Below, one piece after another: positions 50,024 through 61,351 of a stretch of 64,000 bases of DNA (positions are counted from its first letter, which is position 1; every line of letters begins with the position of its first letter). The position numbers and the translations under genes are program-made. The stretch comes from Mycolicibacterium sp. TY81. GTDB lineage: Bacteria; Actinomycetota; Actinomycetes; Mycobacteriales; Mycobacteriaceae. The notes under the pieces were generated by a model, which did no database searches, had not been told where the DNA came from, and saw only the letters and a list, made by a program, of their open reading frames with translations. The stretch covers positions 372,001 through 436,000 of the forward strand of contig NZ_AP023362.1 of NCBI RefSeq assembly GCF_018326285.1, read 5' to 3'.

Positions 50024-51376
50024 TCAGCGGAACAGCACCGCGGGGTTGAGGTACCCGGTCGGGTCGAACGCCGCCTTCACCGTGCGCATGGCCGCGACGT
50101 CGGCGTCGGTGCGCGACATGGTCAGGTAGTCGCGCTTGCGGGTGCCGACGCCGTGTTCGGAGCTGACGTTGCCACCGCAGTCGGCGATCAGGTTCATCAT
50201 CGCGGTGTAGAGGGCTCGTTCGGTTTCGCCGGAGACGTTGCAGCGCACCAGGTTCAGATGCAGGTTGCCCTCGCCGATATGGCCGAACAGTACGGGGATG
50301 GCCTCGGGCGCGTGCGCTTCGGTGACCGCCACCGCCGCACGGGCAAACCGTGCGACCGAGGAAAGTGGCAGCGACACATCGAATTTCAGTGGCGGGCCAT
50401 ACCAGCCCAGCACCTCGCCGATGGCTTCGCGGACCTGCCACAGCCGCTGCTGTGCGCTGACGTCGACGCCCACCGCGGGTTCTCGGGTCAGCTCCGCATC
50501 GCCCAACACGTCGGCCAGAATGTCGGATTGGTCGGTGTCACCGGCGATTTCGACCAGCAGCTGCCAGGCGCCGCCGACGGCGGCGTGCACACCGAGGTGC
50601 TCCGCGGTCAGGGCGCTGGCGCGCGCGTCGACCAGTTCCAGTGCCGCGATGCCGTCGGTGTCCCGGAGCCGTCGCCCGGTGGTGATCAGGGCGTCGAGGT
50701 CGTCGAACCCGGCCACCGCGGTCACCCGATGGGGCGGGACGGGGCGCAGCCGTAGGTCGAGGCCGGTGATGACCCCGAGCGTGCCTTCCGCGCCGACGAA
50801 CAACGAGGTCAGGTCGTAACCGGTGTTGTCGCTGCGCACTTGGCTGTGCCGCCGCACCAGCGTGCCGTCGGGCAACGCCACCTCGAGGCCCAAAACCTGT
50901 TCGCGCATATTGCCGTAGCGCACGGTCCGCAGGCCGCCGGCATTGGTCGACGCCATGCCACCGACGGTCGCCGAATCGCGGGACGCGAGGTCGACGCCGA
51001 ACACCAGGCCCGCGGCGGTCGCGGCGTGCTGTACGGCGGCGCAGGTCGCTCCGGCGCCGACCCGGATGCGACGTTCCGCGGTGTCGACAGCGCCGACCGC
51101 CGACAACCGTTCGGTGGAGAGCAGGATGTCGTCGTGCTCGGGAACGGTGCCGGCCACGAGTGACGTCCGCCCGCCCTGCACCGTGACGCAGGCGCCCGCA
51201 TCGCGGCACGCGCGCAGCACTGCGGCAACCTCGTCCTCGCCGCCGGGGCGGACCAGCGCCTGGGCCTGGCCGCGGTAGCGCCCGGTCTGGTCGACGACGC
51301 GTCCGGCGAGCACGTCGGGATCGGTCGTGACGTACCCGGTGCCGACGATCGATGCCAGCTGATCCAAGAGCGTCAT
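50024..51376 (-). CDS. FAD-linked oxidase, GlcD type (Rv1257c-like)
   Basis: 450 residues. PCMH-type FAD domain in the first half: ALVRPGGEDEVAAVLRACRDAGACVTVQGGRTSLVAG in pieces, RDSATVGGMASTNAGGLRTVRYGNMREQVLGL, then a C-terminal cap with VLFGHIGEGNLHLNL and SSEHGVGTRKRDYL, which carry the metal- or substrate-site His residues of the D-lactate/glycolate dehydrogenase family. Substrate likely a 2-hydroxy acid. Its ATG overlaps the stop of the YcxB-like gene (ATGA). Confidence 0.9.
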   Translation of the reverse strand: MTLLDQLASIVGTGYVTTDPDVLAGRVVDQTGRYRGQAQALVRPGGEDEVAAVLRACRDAGACVTVQGGRTSLVAGTVPEHDDILLSTERLSAVGAVDTAERRIRVGAGATCAAVQHAATAAGLVFGVDLASRDSATVGGMASTNAGGLRTVRYGNMREQVLGLEVALPDGTLVRRHSQVRSDNTGYDLTSLFVGAEGTLGVITGLDLRLRPVPPHRVTAVAGFDDLDALITTGRRLRDTDGIAALELVDARASALTAEHLGVHAAVGGAWQLLVEIAGDTDQSDILADVLGDAELTREPAVGVDVSAQQRLWQVREAIGEVLGWYGPPLKFDVSLPLSSVARFARAAVAVTEAHAPEAIPVLFGHIGEGNLHLNLVRCNVSGETERALYTAMMNLIADCGGNVSSEHGVGTRKRDYLTMSRTDADVAAMRTVKAAFDPTGYLNPAVLFR

Positions 51377-51888
51377 GGCCGTGACACCGGCCGTCGACGG
51401 GCGATCTGGCCGGCGGCGTATGCGACAGCCGGTGGCGGGACGAGCGGCGCGGGGATGCCGATGCGGCCGGTCTTGGTCTGGAGGGTCACCATCGCGGCGG
51501 AGGGCCGGATCGCGATGACCGAACCCCAGTCGAGCGTCACCGTTCCGGTCGGGGTGGCCAGCATGAACCCCTGGTCGTTGAACCCGGAGGCCCACTTCGC
51601 GCCGGGAAACATGTTGTGGCCCAAGGCTCGATAGCTGCGGAACCAGATCATTGCCGTGATGAGCCCGAAGAACACCAGCAGCAGGACGACCGCGATGCCG
51701 ATGGCCGCCGGTATGGACCCGGCGCCGGCTGAGACAAAACCGATGCCGACGACGATGATCAACCACAGCTGCCACCGGGTCAGGGCTCGCTGGGTGGAGA
51801 GCCACGTGAAGTGCCGACGATCGGACGGTCCCGCGGTCCAGACGTGGTGAACGGGCGGCACCGGTATGCCCGGCTGCGGCATGGTCAT
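51373..51888 (-). CDS. YcxB-like membrane protein
   Basis: 171 residues. Two membrane helices (about 38-58 and 62-85), then a short beta-rich C-terminal domain with FRSYRALGHNMFPGAKWASGFNDQG and a PH-like ending IRPSAAMVTLQTKTGRIGIPA, resembling the YcxB-like C-terminal domain. Function unknown. It is overlapped by 4 bases at both ends, by the helicase gene upstream and the FAD oxidase gene downstream, so three unrelated proteins come from one coupled message. Confidence 0.7.
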   Translation of the reverse strand: MTMPQPGIPVPPVHHVWTAGPSDRRHFTWLSTQRALTRWQLWLIIVVGIGFVSAGAGSIPAAIGIAVVLLLVFFGLITAMIWFRSYRALGHNMFPGAKWASGFNDQGFMLATPTGTVTLDWGSVIAIRPSAAMVTLQTKTGRIGIPAPLVPPPAVAYAAGQIARRRPVSRP

Positions 51889-54800
51889 GCCGTCACCGAC
51901 AGGAACGCGCCGAGTTCGATCATCCCGTCCGGCGTCGACGGCAGGTAGTCGGTCAAGAGCGCCGAGCGCACCACGTACGCAGCGTATTTGGCGCGGCTGA
52001 TCGCCACGTTGAGCCGGTTGCGGTTCAGCAGAAAGCCCATGCCGCGGGGCACCTCGGCGATGGACGACGCCGTCATCGAGACGAACACCACGGGGGCCTG
52101 CCGCCCCTGGAATTTGTCGACGGTACCCACCTGGACGTCACCGTAGCCCGCCGCGTCCATCCGCTCGCGCAGCAGCACCACCTGCGCGTTGTACGGCGCC
52201 ACGATCAGAACGTCTTCGGGGCCAAGGGTTTTCGTGCCATCCTCGTCGGTCCACTGCCTCCCCACGAGGCCGCCGATGGCGGTGATGATCGCCTCGGCCT
52301 CCTCGGGACTGTCGGTCGCATTGCCCTCGTGCTCGACGGTCATCAGGTGCACGCCGGGTTCGATACCGGCCAATCGCCGTGCGCCGCTGACACTTTCGGC
52401 CGCCAGCAACCGGTTGTCGTAGGACAGTGCCGATACCGGGGCGCACACCGCCGGGTGCATCCGGTACGACACGTCGAGGAAATAGCCGCGTTCGGCGGGC
52501 AGGGTGTGGCGGCCCTCGACCAGCCAGCTCAGCGCCGACTCGTCGACCGGCTCGGGGTGGGTGCCCTGGCTGACCTGCGGCAGCTGCTGCGGGTCGCCGA
52601 GCAGCAGCAGATTGCTCGCCGCGGGTGCGACGGCAATGGTGTTGGCCAGGCTGAACTGGCCGGCCTCCTCGATGACGAGCAGATCCAGGCTGCCGCGCGG
52701 GACTCGGCCGTCGTTGGCGAAATCCCAAGCGGTGCCGCCGATCACGCAGCCGTTGTTGTCCTCGATGAAGCGCGCGTACTGGTTGTCCGGCACGTCGCTG
52801 AACGGTGCGCCCTCGGGGGCACGCTTCTTGCCGACGACCCGGCCGTCCACCCCGGCCTTGACCACGCTGCTCAGCACGTTCTCCACGACGGCGTGCGCCT
52901 GCGCCACGACGCCGATGCGCCAGTGGTCGAGGTTGACCAGGTCGGCGATGACCTTCGAGGCGGTGTAGGTCTTCCCGGTCCCCGGCGGGCCGTGCACCGC
53001 AAGGTACGACGAGTCCAAGTCCCGCAGGGCGGCGACGATATCGCGCGCTGCGTCGCCGGTGCGGGGGAGCGGGCCGGTGGACCGGGTGCGCGGGGCGGAC
53101 CGCAGCAGGATGTCGAGCGGCGCATTGGGCGGCAGCGACGGCAACCCGGCGGCGAGCTCGGCAGCCGTCGTCTCGATCGAGGTCCGCAGCGGTTTGGTGT
53201 TCGGCGGCGGACCCGGCGTCAGGGCGAAGGGCAGTTGGCCGAACTCGTCGCCGTCCTTGCCGGTGCGGTGCACGATCAGCACCTCGGTGCCGTCCTCGTT
53301 GCAGTCCACCACCGTGGCGGTACCGGCGGCCCGGACATCGGGATCATCGGAAAGTCCTGCCGGAGAAGGTGGCTCGTAGAGTGCGAACACCTCGGCGCCG
53401 GGCCGGAGCGAGCCGGCAGCGATCTCGCCGCGCAGCAACACCTGGCGCTGCGGCTTGCGGGCCTTGGGCGGAATGTTCCAGTCGACGGCGACGTGCGGGG
53501 TTGCCGTGGACACGAAAACGTCTGTGCAGTCGGCCCATTCGTCCACCGGGTTGTTGAGCCGGTCGAAATGCTCCCACCAGAACGGCTTTTCCTCGCGCTG
53601 GTGGTACCCGCGGGCGGCCGCGATCATGGCGACGGCCTGCTGCTTGTCCGAGCGAGCCGTGGTGCCGTCGCCCGCGTACTTCGCCAGCGCACGCTGAGTG
53701 GCGTCGTCGGCCGGCGCGGCCGCCTCCGGTTGCGCGGGGCCACCGACTGCCGGGCCGCGCGGCGCGATGCCCGCGGCCCATGCCACGCCGAGCAGCCACT
53801 CGCGCAGCCGCAACGTGGAGCGGCAGTCGTAGTGGTTGTAGTCCTCGATCTCCTTGAGGACGGTCGCGGCTTCCTCGTGTTCGCCGGCCGCCTCGAGTTC
53901 GGTGTAGCGCGCGTACTGCGTGATGGAGTCGGTGGCCTTGGTGACCTCACCGACACGCAGCTCACCGCCCATGTACAGCGGCTCCAGGTACTTGATGCTG
54001 TAGCTCTCGGTCCCGACGCGAATACTCTTGCGCACCAACGGCAGCAGGTCGACCAGCACACCGCTGCGCAGCAACTCGTCCACCTCGGCCTCGCCGACGC
54101 CGTAGCGCCCGGACAGCCGCAGCAGCGTGCTCTTCTCGTAGGCCGCGTAGTGGTAGATGTGCATGTTCGGGTACCGCTTGCGTTGCTTGCGTACCAGCGC
54201 CAGGAAATCGATGAGCGCCTGCCGTTCACTGGTCCGGTCGTGCGCCCACAACGGGTGGAACTGTCCCGTCGCGGTCAGGGTGCCCCACAGGTATTCCAGG
54301 CCCCAGTCCCGGCCGTTCTCGGTCCACAGCGGGTCGCCTTCGTAGTCGAAGAACAGGTCGCCGCGGTCGGGTTCGGGCAGCGCGGTGAGTGGCTGTGGGT
54401 CGATGACCTCGAACTGCGGCTTGTCGTCGATCGGCGGCGCGACCTGCAGCCGCGCCTGCCCGACGAGATTGGCCACGATGCGCGACGAGAGCCCCGGCAC
54501 CGCGCCGCTGTGCTCGGCCAGCTGGTGCATGGTGGTGATGCCGGCGTCGAGCAGCCGGGCCCGCTGGCTCACCCGCATCCCGGCCACCAGCAGCAGGTCG
54601 TCCCGCTCGCGGACTTCGACTTCGCAGTCCTCGCACTGGTGGCAGGCCCGCAGCGTCGGCGTCTCCCAGGACACCGGTGTTCCACCGGTGCGGTGCTCGT
54701 CGAGCAGCCGCTGCAGCGCCGCGCGCCGCGGCAGGTAGACCGGAAGCAGCTCGGCCACCGGATAACTGGCGATGGTGCCGTCACCGAGCACCAGGTCAAC

Positions 54801-55304
54801 CTCGGGGGCCACCGGCACGCCGGCCTGTGTCAGCGCGTCTGCGTAGGCCGCCAACTGCAGGAGCGCCTCGACCTTCACCGACCGGGCCAGTTTCGTGTCC
54901 CGCAGGCGGTAGCGGCCGTCCTCCAGGATCAGGAAGTCGGCGAATCCCAGGAAACGGCCGTCGAACATCGCGGCCTGATAGATCACCGGTGCCCGGCGGT
55001 CGACGGCAGCGCGGGTGGCTTCGGCCGCGGCCAGCAGGCCGGCGACGGTGTACGGTCGCGGCCGGCCGATCATCGTGACGTTGTCGCCGGACGCCTCCCG
55101 CAGCTGTTCCAGATGCCGCTGCTCATGCGCGTCGCCCAGTTCTGCGGTGCGGGCCAGCAGGTCGTCGTCCACGACGGCCTTCGGTCCCCAGCCCAGCAGC
55201 CCGTTGAACCGGCGCAGCAGCGCGTACTCGCAGCGCGCCGCGGCCGCGAGATCCGATGCGCTGTAGATGACCGGCGCAGCGTGATCGGTCGGACTGAGGA
55301 ACAC
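51885..55304 (-). CDS. RecB-like nuclease fused to superfamily I DNA helicase (Rv1251c-like)
   Basis: 1139 residues, the same length as I recall for Rv1251c. The N-terminal half is a TM0106-type RecB-family nuclease: [38 protein letters not shown] (the D-x(n)-K active site region) and a Cys cluster [12 protein letters not shown] that may bind a Fe-S cluster. The C-terminal half is a UPF1/DNA2-like helicase with Walker [13 protein letters not shown], motif [14 protein letters not shown] (with EE in place of DE), [18 protein letters not shown] and [18 protein letters not shown]. Probable DNA repair or nucleic acid surveillance; exact role unknown. Confidence 0.9.
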   Translation of the reverse strand: MFLSPTDHAAPVIYSASDLAAAARCEYALLRRFNGLLGWGPKAVVDDDLLARTAELGDAHEQRHLEQLREASGDNVTMIGRPRPYTVAGLLAAAEATRAAVDRRAPVIYQAAMFDGRFLGFADFLILEDGRYRLRDTKLARSVKVEALLQLAAYADALTQAGVPVAPEVDLVLGDGTIASYPVAELLPVYLPRRAALQRLLDEHRTGGTPVSWETPTLRACHQCEDCEVEVRERDDLLLVAGMRVSQRARLLDAGITTMHQLAEHSGAVPGLSSRIVANLVGQARLQVAPPIDDKPQFEVIDPQPLTALPEPDRGDLFFDYEGDPLWTENGRDWGLEYLWGTLTATGQFHPLWAHDRTSERQALIDFLALVRKQRKRYPNMHIYHYAAYEKSTLLRLSGRYGVGEAEVDELLRSGVLVDLLPLVRKSIRVGTESYSIKYLEPLYMGGELRVGEVTKATDSITQYARYTELEAAGEHEEAATVLKEIEDYNHYDCRSTLRLREWLLGVAWAAGIAPRGPAVGGPAQPEAAAPADDATQRALAKYAGDGTTARSDKQQAVAMIAAARGYHQREEKPFWWEHFDRLNNPVDEWADCTDVFVSTATPHVAVDWNIPPKARKPQRQVLLRGEIAAGSLRPGAEVFALYEPPSPAGLSDDPDVRAAGTATVVDCNEDGTEVLIVHRTGKDGDEFGQLPFALTPGPPPNTKPLRTSIETTAAELAAGLPSLPPNAPLDILLRSAPRTRSTGPLPRTGDAARDIVAALRDLDSSYLAVHGPPGTGKTYTASKVIADLVNLDHWRIGVVAQAHAVVENVLSSVVKAGVDGRVVGKKRAPEGAPFSDVPDNQYARFIEDNNGCVIGGTAWDFANDGRVPRGSLDLLVIEEAGQFSLANTIAVAPAASNLLLLGDPQQLPQVSQGTHPEPVDESALSWLVEGRHTLPAERGYFLDVSYRMHPAVCAPVSALSYDNRLLAAESVSGARRLAGIEPGVHLMTVEHEGNATDSPEEAEAIITAIGGLVGRQWTDEDGTKTLGPEDVLIVAPYNAQVVLLRERMDAAGYGDVQVGTVDKFQGRQAPVVFVSMTASSIAEVPRGMGFLLNRNRLNVAISRAKYAAYVVRSALLTDYLPSTPDGMIELGAFLSVTA

Positions 55305-55354
55305 GTCGCCACCATATGGCAGCCCGCCGACAGACCGGGGTTACCTTGGCTGGA

Positions 55355-55696
55355 GTGAGCAGGATTTTCACCACGAGCGTCGCGTCGGTCTATCCCCACT
55401 ACGTCAACAAGGTGGCGAAGAAGGGGCGCACGTCCGCCGAACTCGACCAGGTCATCTGCTGGCTGACCGGATTCGACCAGGCCACCCTGGCCGAGCACCT
55501 GAAAGCAGAGACGACGTTCGAGGACTTCTTCGCTGCGGCGACACTGAATCCGAATGCCACCCTGATCACCGGTCTGGTGTGCGGCGTCCGCGTCGAGAAC
55601 GTCGAGGACCCGTTGATGCAGAAAATCCGCTACCTCGACAAGCTGGTCGACGAACTGGCCAAGGGCAAGGCCATGGAGAAGGTGCTCAGGGCCTGA
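55355..55696 (+). CDS. DUF2200 protein
   Basis: 113 residues, soluble. [40 protein letters not shown], and [41 protein letters not shown] in sections match the DUF2200 family (short conserved proteins of unknown function, sometimes with roles guessed in resistance). The GTG at 55355 is chosen since [14 protein letters not shown] is the usual beginning; an upstream start at 55316 adds thirteen residues. Divergent from the helicase gene across 50 bases, convergent with the DUF6461 gene. Confidence 0.87.
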   Translation: MSRIFTTSVASVYPHYVNKVAKKGRTSAELDQVICWLTGFDQATLAEHLKAETTFEDFFAAATLNPNATLITGLVCGVRVENVEDPLMQKIRYLDKLVDELAKGKAMEKVLRA

Positions 55697-55747
55697 TCCG
55701 GCCGGGCGTCATCTGGTTCCCGCAGGTTGGTGCCTCCGCACCGGGAA

Positions 55748-56425
55748 TCACCAGCTCGCCGGGTGGCGCCACGAGGTTCGGAGAGCAGCTCCGTATCGTT
55801 GCTCCTCCTCGGTGCCGGGTGTCGCCACCCGCGCCACCGCGAAGTTGCTGCGCTCGAACAGGTCCGGCGTGCACCGTACGTCGGTGAGACGCTCGGCAAG
55901 CGCAAAACCGGCCGCGCCCAAGTCGATTCCGGCGATCTCCACCGGGTCGGCATCCACCGGCACGCCTATCGCAGCAAGATCGTCACGTACTGCCTCCGGA
56001 TCGGCGCCGAACCGCTCGGCCGGAAACAACAGGTCGAAATCGACCACGAGTTCCCCGTCGCGCCACCAATGGAACCGGCGGACCGCGTTGATATTGCTGA
56101 AGTGCGAAACAATCGTTCGGCCGGGGGACAGGGGTCCGATCAGTCGCTCGGTGACCCCGACGAAGCCGTTGATCTCGGCAATCAGCGTCCACGCGCCGCC
56201 GATCTCGGTCACGCCGATGAGGCCAGGGTCGAAACCACCGGCCTCATCGGCCACAGCCAGTTCGTAGAGCGCATCGATGCCCTGCACCGAATCCAGCACG
56301 TCGGCGCCGAGACGGTTGACGACCTCCGCCGCAGTGATGTCGCCGACGAGCGTCAGGCAGTGCGCCTCAGCCCAGTCGGGACGCCAGGTCTTCCACCACG
56401 AGTAGTCGTCGGCTGTGGCAGTCAA
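55748..56425 (-). CDS. DUF6461 protein with probable TTG start
   Basis: 225 residues, soluble. DYSWWKTWRPDWAEAHCLTLVGD, then GVTEIGGAWTLIAEINGFVGV and SHFSNINAVRRFHWWRDGELVVDFD (in sections) fit the DUF6461 family, common in actinobacteria and of unknown function. The start is decided by the ribosome site: GGAGGTG lies six bases before a TTG at 56425 (LTATADDYSWW), whereas an in-frame ATG at 56443 lies upstream of that site and begins with the non-conserved MGWRCE. Confidence 0.75.
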   Translation of the reverse strand: MTATADDYSWWKTWRPDWAEAHCLTLVGDITAAEVVNRLGADVLDSVQGIDALYELAVADEAGGFDPGLIGVTEIGGAWTLIAEINGFVGVTERLIGPLSPGRTIVSHFSNINAVRRFHWWRDGELVVDFDLLFPAERFGADPEAVRDDLAAIGVPVDADPVEIAGIDLGAAGFALAERLTDVRCTPDLFERSNFAVARVATPGTEEEQRYGAALRTSWRHPASW

Positions 56426-56474
56426 TTCGCACCTCCACCCCACCTCGGCACAATTGTCTTCGTGGTGAGCGCAG

Positions 56475-57038
56475 CTAGTGCGTGTTGCCGATCAGCTCGA
56501 CACCGTTGCCGTTCCAGTGGAACCGCACGATGCTCTTGAGCCCGCTGGCCGGGTTGGTGTAGCTCAGGGCGACGGTGTCGCCGGTGGTCTGGGCGAGGTC
56601 GATGCCGTTGAACCCGTAGGTGTCGGGCACCCCGGTCGGGATCAACTGGCCCAGGTGGAACATCACGGCGCGGGTGTTCGGCTGTTCGGCGTTGGTGTTC
56701 GCTTTCACAATCACCACCGACAGTGGCGCGCACTGGTTGTAGTTCCCGGCCAGCGGTTCGGGGCTCCAGCCCTGCTTGCTGCGCGGGTCGGCCGGCAGCG
56801 TCGACACCGCTTTGGCGATATCCGGCGCCGTGAGGCTGACGGCGCAGGGGTCGGCCGGGGCCGCGCTGGTCTTCGGACCTGCGGCGACGGTCGGCGCGGC
56901 GGTTTTCTTGGCGGCGGCCGGCGCGGTCGGCTCGGGGGTCTTGGAGGCGGTGGAGTCACCCGACCCACAGGCGGACAGGCTTGCCGCCGCGAGTGCGGCC
57001 ACCGCGATCGTCATCAGTTTCGGTTCGGCGCAGCGCAC
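56475..57038 (-). CDS. lprE: Lipoprotein LprE, DUF3558-like
   Basis: 187 residues. Signal peptide ending in the lipobox LSAC (Cys at residue 24, followed by GSGDST), a Thr/Pro/Ala linker to about residue 60, then a globular domain beginning DPCAVSLTAPDIAKAVSTLP with NQCAPLSVVIVKANTN and ELIGNTH at the end. Rv1252c equivalent. The two Cys of the mature domain fit the DUF3558 pattern. GTG at 57038 is used; an ATG at 57014 is also possible. Divergent from deaD across 87 bases. Function in the envelope unknown. Confidence 0.88.
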   Translation of the reverse strand: MRCAEPKLMTIAVAALAAASLSACGSGDSTASKTPEPTAPAAAKKTAAPTVAAGPKTSAAPADPCAVSLTAPDIAKAVSTLPADPRSKQGWSPEPLAGNYNQCAPLSVVIVKANTNAEQPNTRAVMFHLGQLIPTGVPDTYGFNGIDLAQTTGDTVALSYTNPASGLKSIVRFHWNGNGVELIGNTH

Positions 57039-57125
57039 CCGGCCACCCTATAAGGCGGACCAGGGGGAGTCCGGTCAGCCATGCTGGGCGTACCTGGCCT
57101 GATAACCCTCTAGACTCCTTGCATA

Positions 57126-59053
<1,928 letters not shown>

Positions 59054-59057
<4 letters not shown>

Positions 59058-60154
59058 CCCGGGTTGATTCGCTCACCGGGGTTCGTGCTGTCGCCGCTCT
59101 GCTGGTGGTCTTGACCCACGCGGCGTTCACGACCGGTAAGTACACCCAGACGTACATCGGACTGATGTACTCGCGCGCGGAGATCGGTGTGCCGATCTTC
59201 TTCGTGCTGTCGGGCTTCCTGCTGTTCACCCCGTGGGTGAAGGCGCTGGCTCGAGCCGATGCCGAAAAGCCTTACGACGCACCGTCGGTGCGGCGTTACG
59301 CCTGGCACCGGGTGCGACGGATCATGCCCGCCTATGTGGTGACGGTGCTGGCGGCCTACGCGCTGTATCACTTCCGGACCGCCGGCCCCAACCCCGGACA
59401 CACCTGGCTGGGGCTGCTCCGCAACCTCACGCTGACCCAGATCTACACCGACAACTACCTGTTCTCCTGGCTGCATCAGGGCCTCACCCAGATGTGGAGC
59501 CTGGCGGTGGAAGTTGCTTTCTACGTTGCCCTTCCGGTGTTGGCCTACCTGCTGATGGTGGTGCTGTGCCGGCGGCAGTGGCGGCCGGGCCGGCTGCTGG
59601 GTGCGCTGGGAGTCTTTGCCGCATCGAGCCTGGCGTGGCTGACGCTGGTGCACACCACGGATTTCCTGCCCGACGGCGCCCGGCTCTGGTTGCCGACCTA
59701 CCTGATCTGGTTCGTCGGCGGCATGCTGCTCTCGGTGTTGTCCGTGATGGGGGTGCGCGCCTACGGATTCCTGTGCATCCCACTGGCTTTGGTCTGCTAC
59801 CTCATCGCGTCGACGCCCATCGCCGGTGCCCCGACGACCTCGCCCGCCACGCTGCCGGAAAGCCTGTGGAAGGCGGTGCTCTACGCCGCCATCGCCACGC
59901 TGGTCGTCGCGCCGCTGGGCCTGGGGAACCGCGGTTGGTACGCGTGGCTGCTGGGGAGCCGGCCGATGGTCTTCCTCGGTGAGATCTCCTACGAGATCTT
60001 CCTGGTGCACCTGGTCATCATGGAACTGGTCATGGTCGAGGTGATGCGCCAACACATCTGGACGGGGTCGACCTTCGCGTTGTTCACCTGGACGATGCTG
60101 TTCACGATCCCGGTGTCGTGGCTGTTGCACCGGTTCACGCGGGTGCGGAGCTAG
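59054..60154 (+). CDS. Membrane acyltransferase, family 3 (Rv1254-like)
   Basis: 366 residues, about ten membrane helices. The family's catalytic region is seen near the N-terminus: DSLTGVRAVAALLVVLTHAAF, with His in LTHAAF (H of the R-x10-H motif), then GVPIFFVLSGFLLFTPWVKAL. Such enzymes O-acylate envelope sugars or lipids; the acceptor is unknown. GTG start overlapping the deaD stop. Its stop overlaps that of the convergent DUF5685 gene by 4 bases. Confidence 0.9.
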
Positions 60155-61254
60155 GAACAGTCGCAGCAGTCGCAGCAGCCATCGCAACAGCAGCCGTCGC
60201 AGTCACAGCAGCCGTCGCAGTCGCAGCAACAGCCGCTGCAGTCGCACGCGAAGCAGCCGTCGAACCAGCCGGCCTTGCGCTGGACCTTCTCCTCGGGATT
60301 CTCTTCGCCCGTTTCGATCCCGACCACGTCGTCCAGCGGAGCTTCGCCGAATGACGCGACCGGTGGCTCGGCGTCGGGCGGTGCCTCCGTCGCCCGGTAT
60401 CCCGCGTCGCTGAAGGTCCGGGACACGGCCCGCCGCAACTCGCGCGTCAGCAGCCGGTGCACCAGCCGCCCGTCGGTGAACTGCACGTCGGCCAGGGCCA
60501 GCTCGATGCCGAGCGCTGCGTCGTCACACATGGTCCGGACATCGGCGATCGGTGTCGCGGTGGCGGCCACCGGATTCCACTTTCCGTGCACCGCGTCGTC
60601 GTGCAGATCCTCGACCGCGTCGAGCAGGTGCGCGACCCGACCGAACAACTGGCCGACCTCGTGCAGCGGCGCGACATTCCCCGGCCGCCCGGCCAGCACC
60701 GCGGTGTGGCCGAACGCCGCGGCGACGGACGTCTCGGTGGGTTCGGTGACCGCGAGCAACGAACCACCCGGTGCCGCAGCGGCTTCCAGCGCCGCCTGCC
60801 GCCTGATCGCTTTCATCAGCACGCCGGTATCGAAGCCCAGCGCCGTGCCGACATCCGTACCTTTTCGCTCCCACCGGTCGGCGATCCGTCGGGCCGCGGG
60901 CCGCACTCCTGCCGCGGCGAACACCCCGTCGCCGTCATCGACGTGATCGCGCACCCGTGCCGCCGCGAGCACCAGGGAGACGACGGCCGCCAGCCGAACC
61001 GATTCGCCTACCGCGACATCGGCCTTGCGCATGCCGCGCAGCGGACAGCGGCCGGCCTCCCGGCGGCCGGGCGCCGCGGTGGACTGCGCCTCCACCAACG
61101 CCGACACGACGAGGCCGTCGTAGTTGGTGGCGACTCGGCCGCCCTGACCGTAGTCATCGCGAAGCGCGAGACAGAGCCCGCACAACTGGGCGGTCCAGAC
61201 GGCCGCAAGTTCCTTGCCGAGCCGATGCCGGCAGGGCCGGAGGATGCCGAACAC
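60151..61254 (-). CDS. DUF5685 protein with extreme Cys-rich tail
   Basis: 367 residues. The body (about 1-300) matches DUF5685 as I know it: FGILRPCRHRLG, LCGLCLALRDDYGQGGRVATNYDGLVVSALVEAQ and CPLRGMRKADVAVGESVRLAA in sections, with helical character and conserved His/Asp (LDAVEDLHDDAV), hinting at a metal- or prenyl-like site. The C-terminal 34 residues contain 18 Cys, mostly with Asp and Gly (patterns CCCDCDGCC, CDGCCCDG). This tail resembles a metal-binding or modified peptide. GTG at 61254 is chosen because the family begins at FGILRPC. Function unknown. Confidence 0.8.
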   Translation of the reverse strand: MFGILRPCRHRLGKELAAVWTAQLCGLCLALRDDYGQGGRVATNYDGLVVSALVEAQSTAAPGRREAGRCPLRGMRKADVAVGESVRLAAVVSLVLAAARVRDHVDDGDGVFAAAGVRPAARRIADRWERKGTDVGTALGFDTGVLMKAIRRQAALEAAAAPGGSLLAVTEPTETSVAAAFGHTAVLAGRPGNVAPLHEVGQLFGRVAHLLDAVEDLHDDAVHGKWNPVAATATPIADVRTMCDDAALGIELALADVQFTDGRLVHRLLTRELRRAVSRTFSDAGYRATEAPPDAEPPVASFGEAPLDDVVGIETGEENPEEKVQRKAGWFDGCFACDCSGCCCDCDGCCDCDGCCCDGCCDCCDCS

Positions 61255-61310
61255 GGCTCGAAGATAGCTTTGGCCAGCACAAACCGCAGGCAATCAACCA
61301 ACACCATCAA

Positions 61311-61329
61311 TTAGGTTATGCTGCCCTAA
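61311..61329. promoter_or_regulatory. IdeR box-like iron-regulation site
   Basis: TTAGGTTATGCTGCCCTAA matches the mycobacterial IdeR consensus TTAGGTTAGGCTAACCTAA at 16 of 19 positions, with both outer arms (TTAGG/CCTAA) intact. It ends 22 bases before the siderophore-interacting protein ATG and 57 bases from the divergent DUF5685 start, so it may govern one or both. Confidence 0.82.
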
Positions 61330-61351
61330 GAGTCCAATCGGAGGGTGCAAC

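Noticed and set aside
52329..55358. A 1009-codon open frame opposite the helicase-nuclease gene
   Set aside because: Same cause: a shadow frame with low-complexity Arg/Val/His composition, no motifs and no ribosome site.
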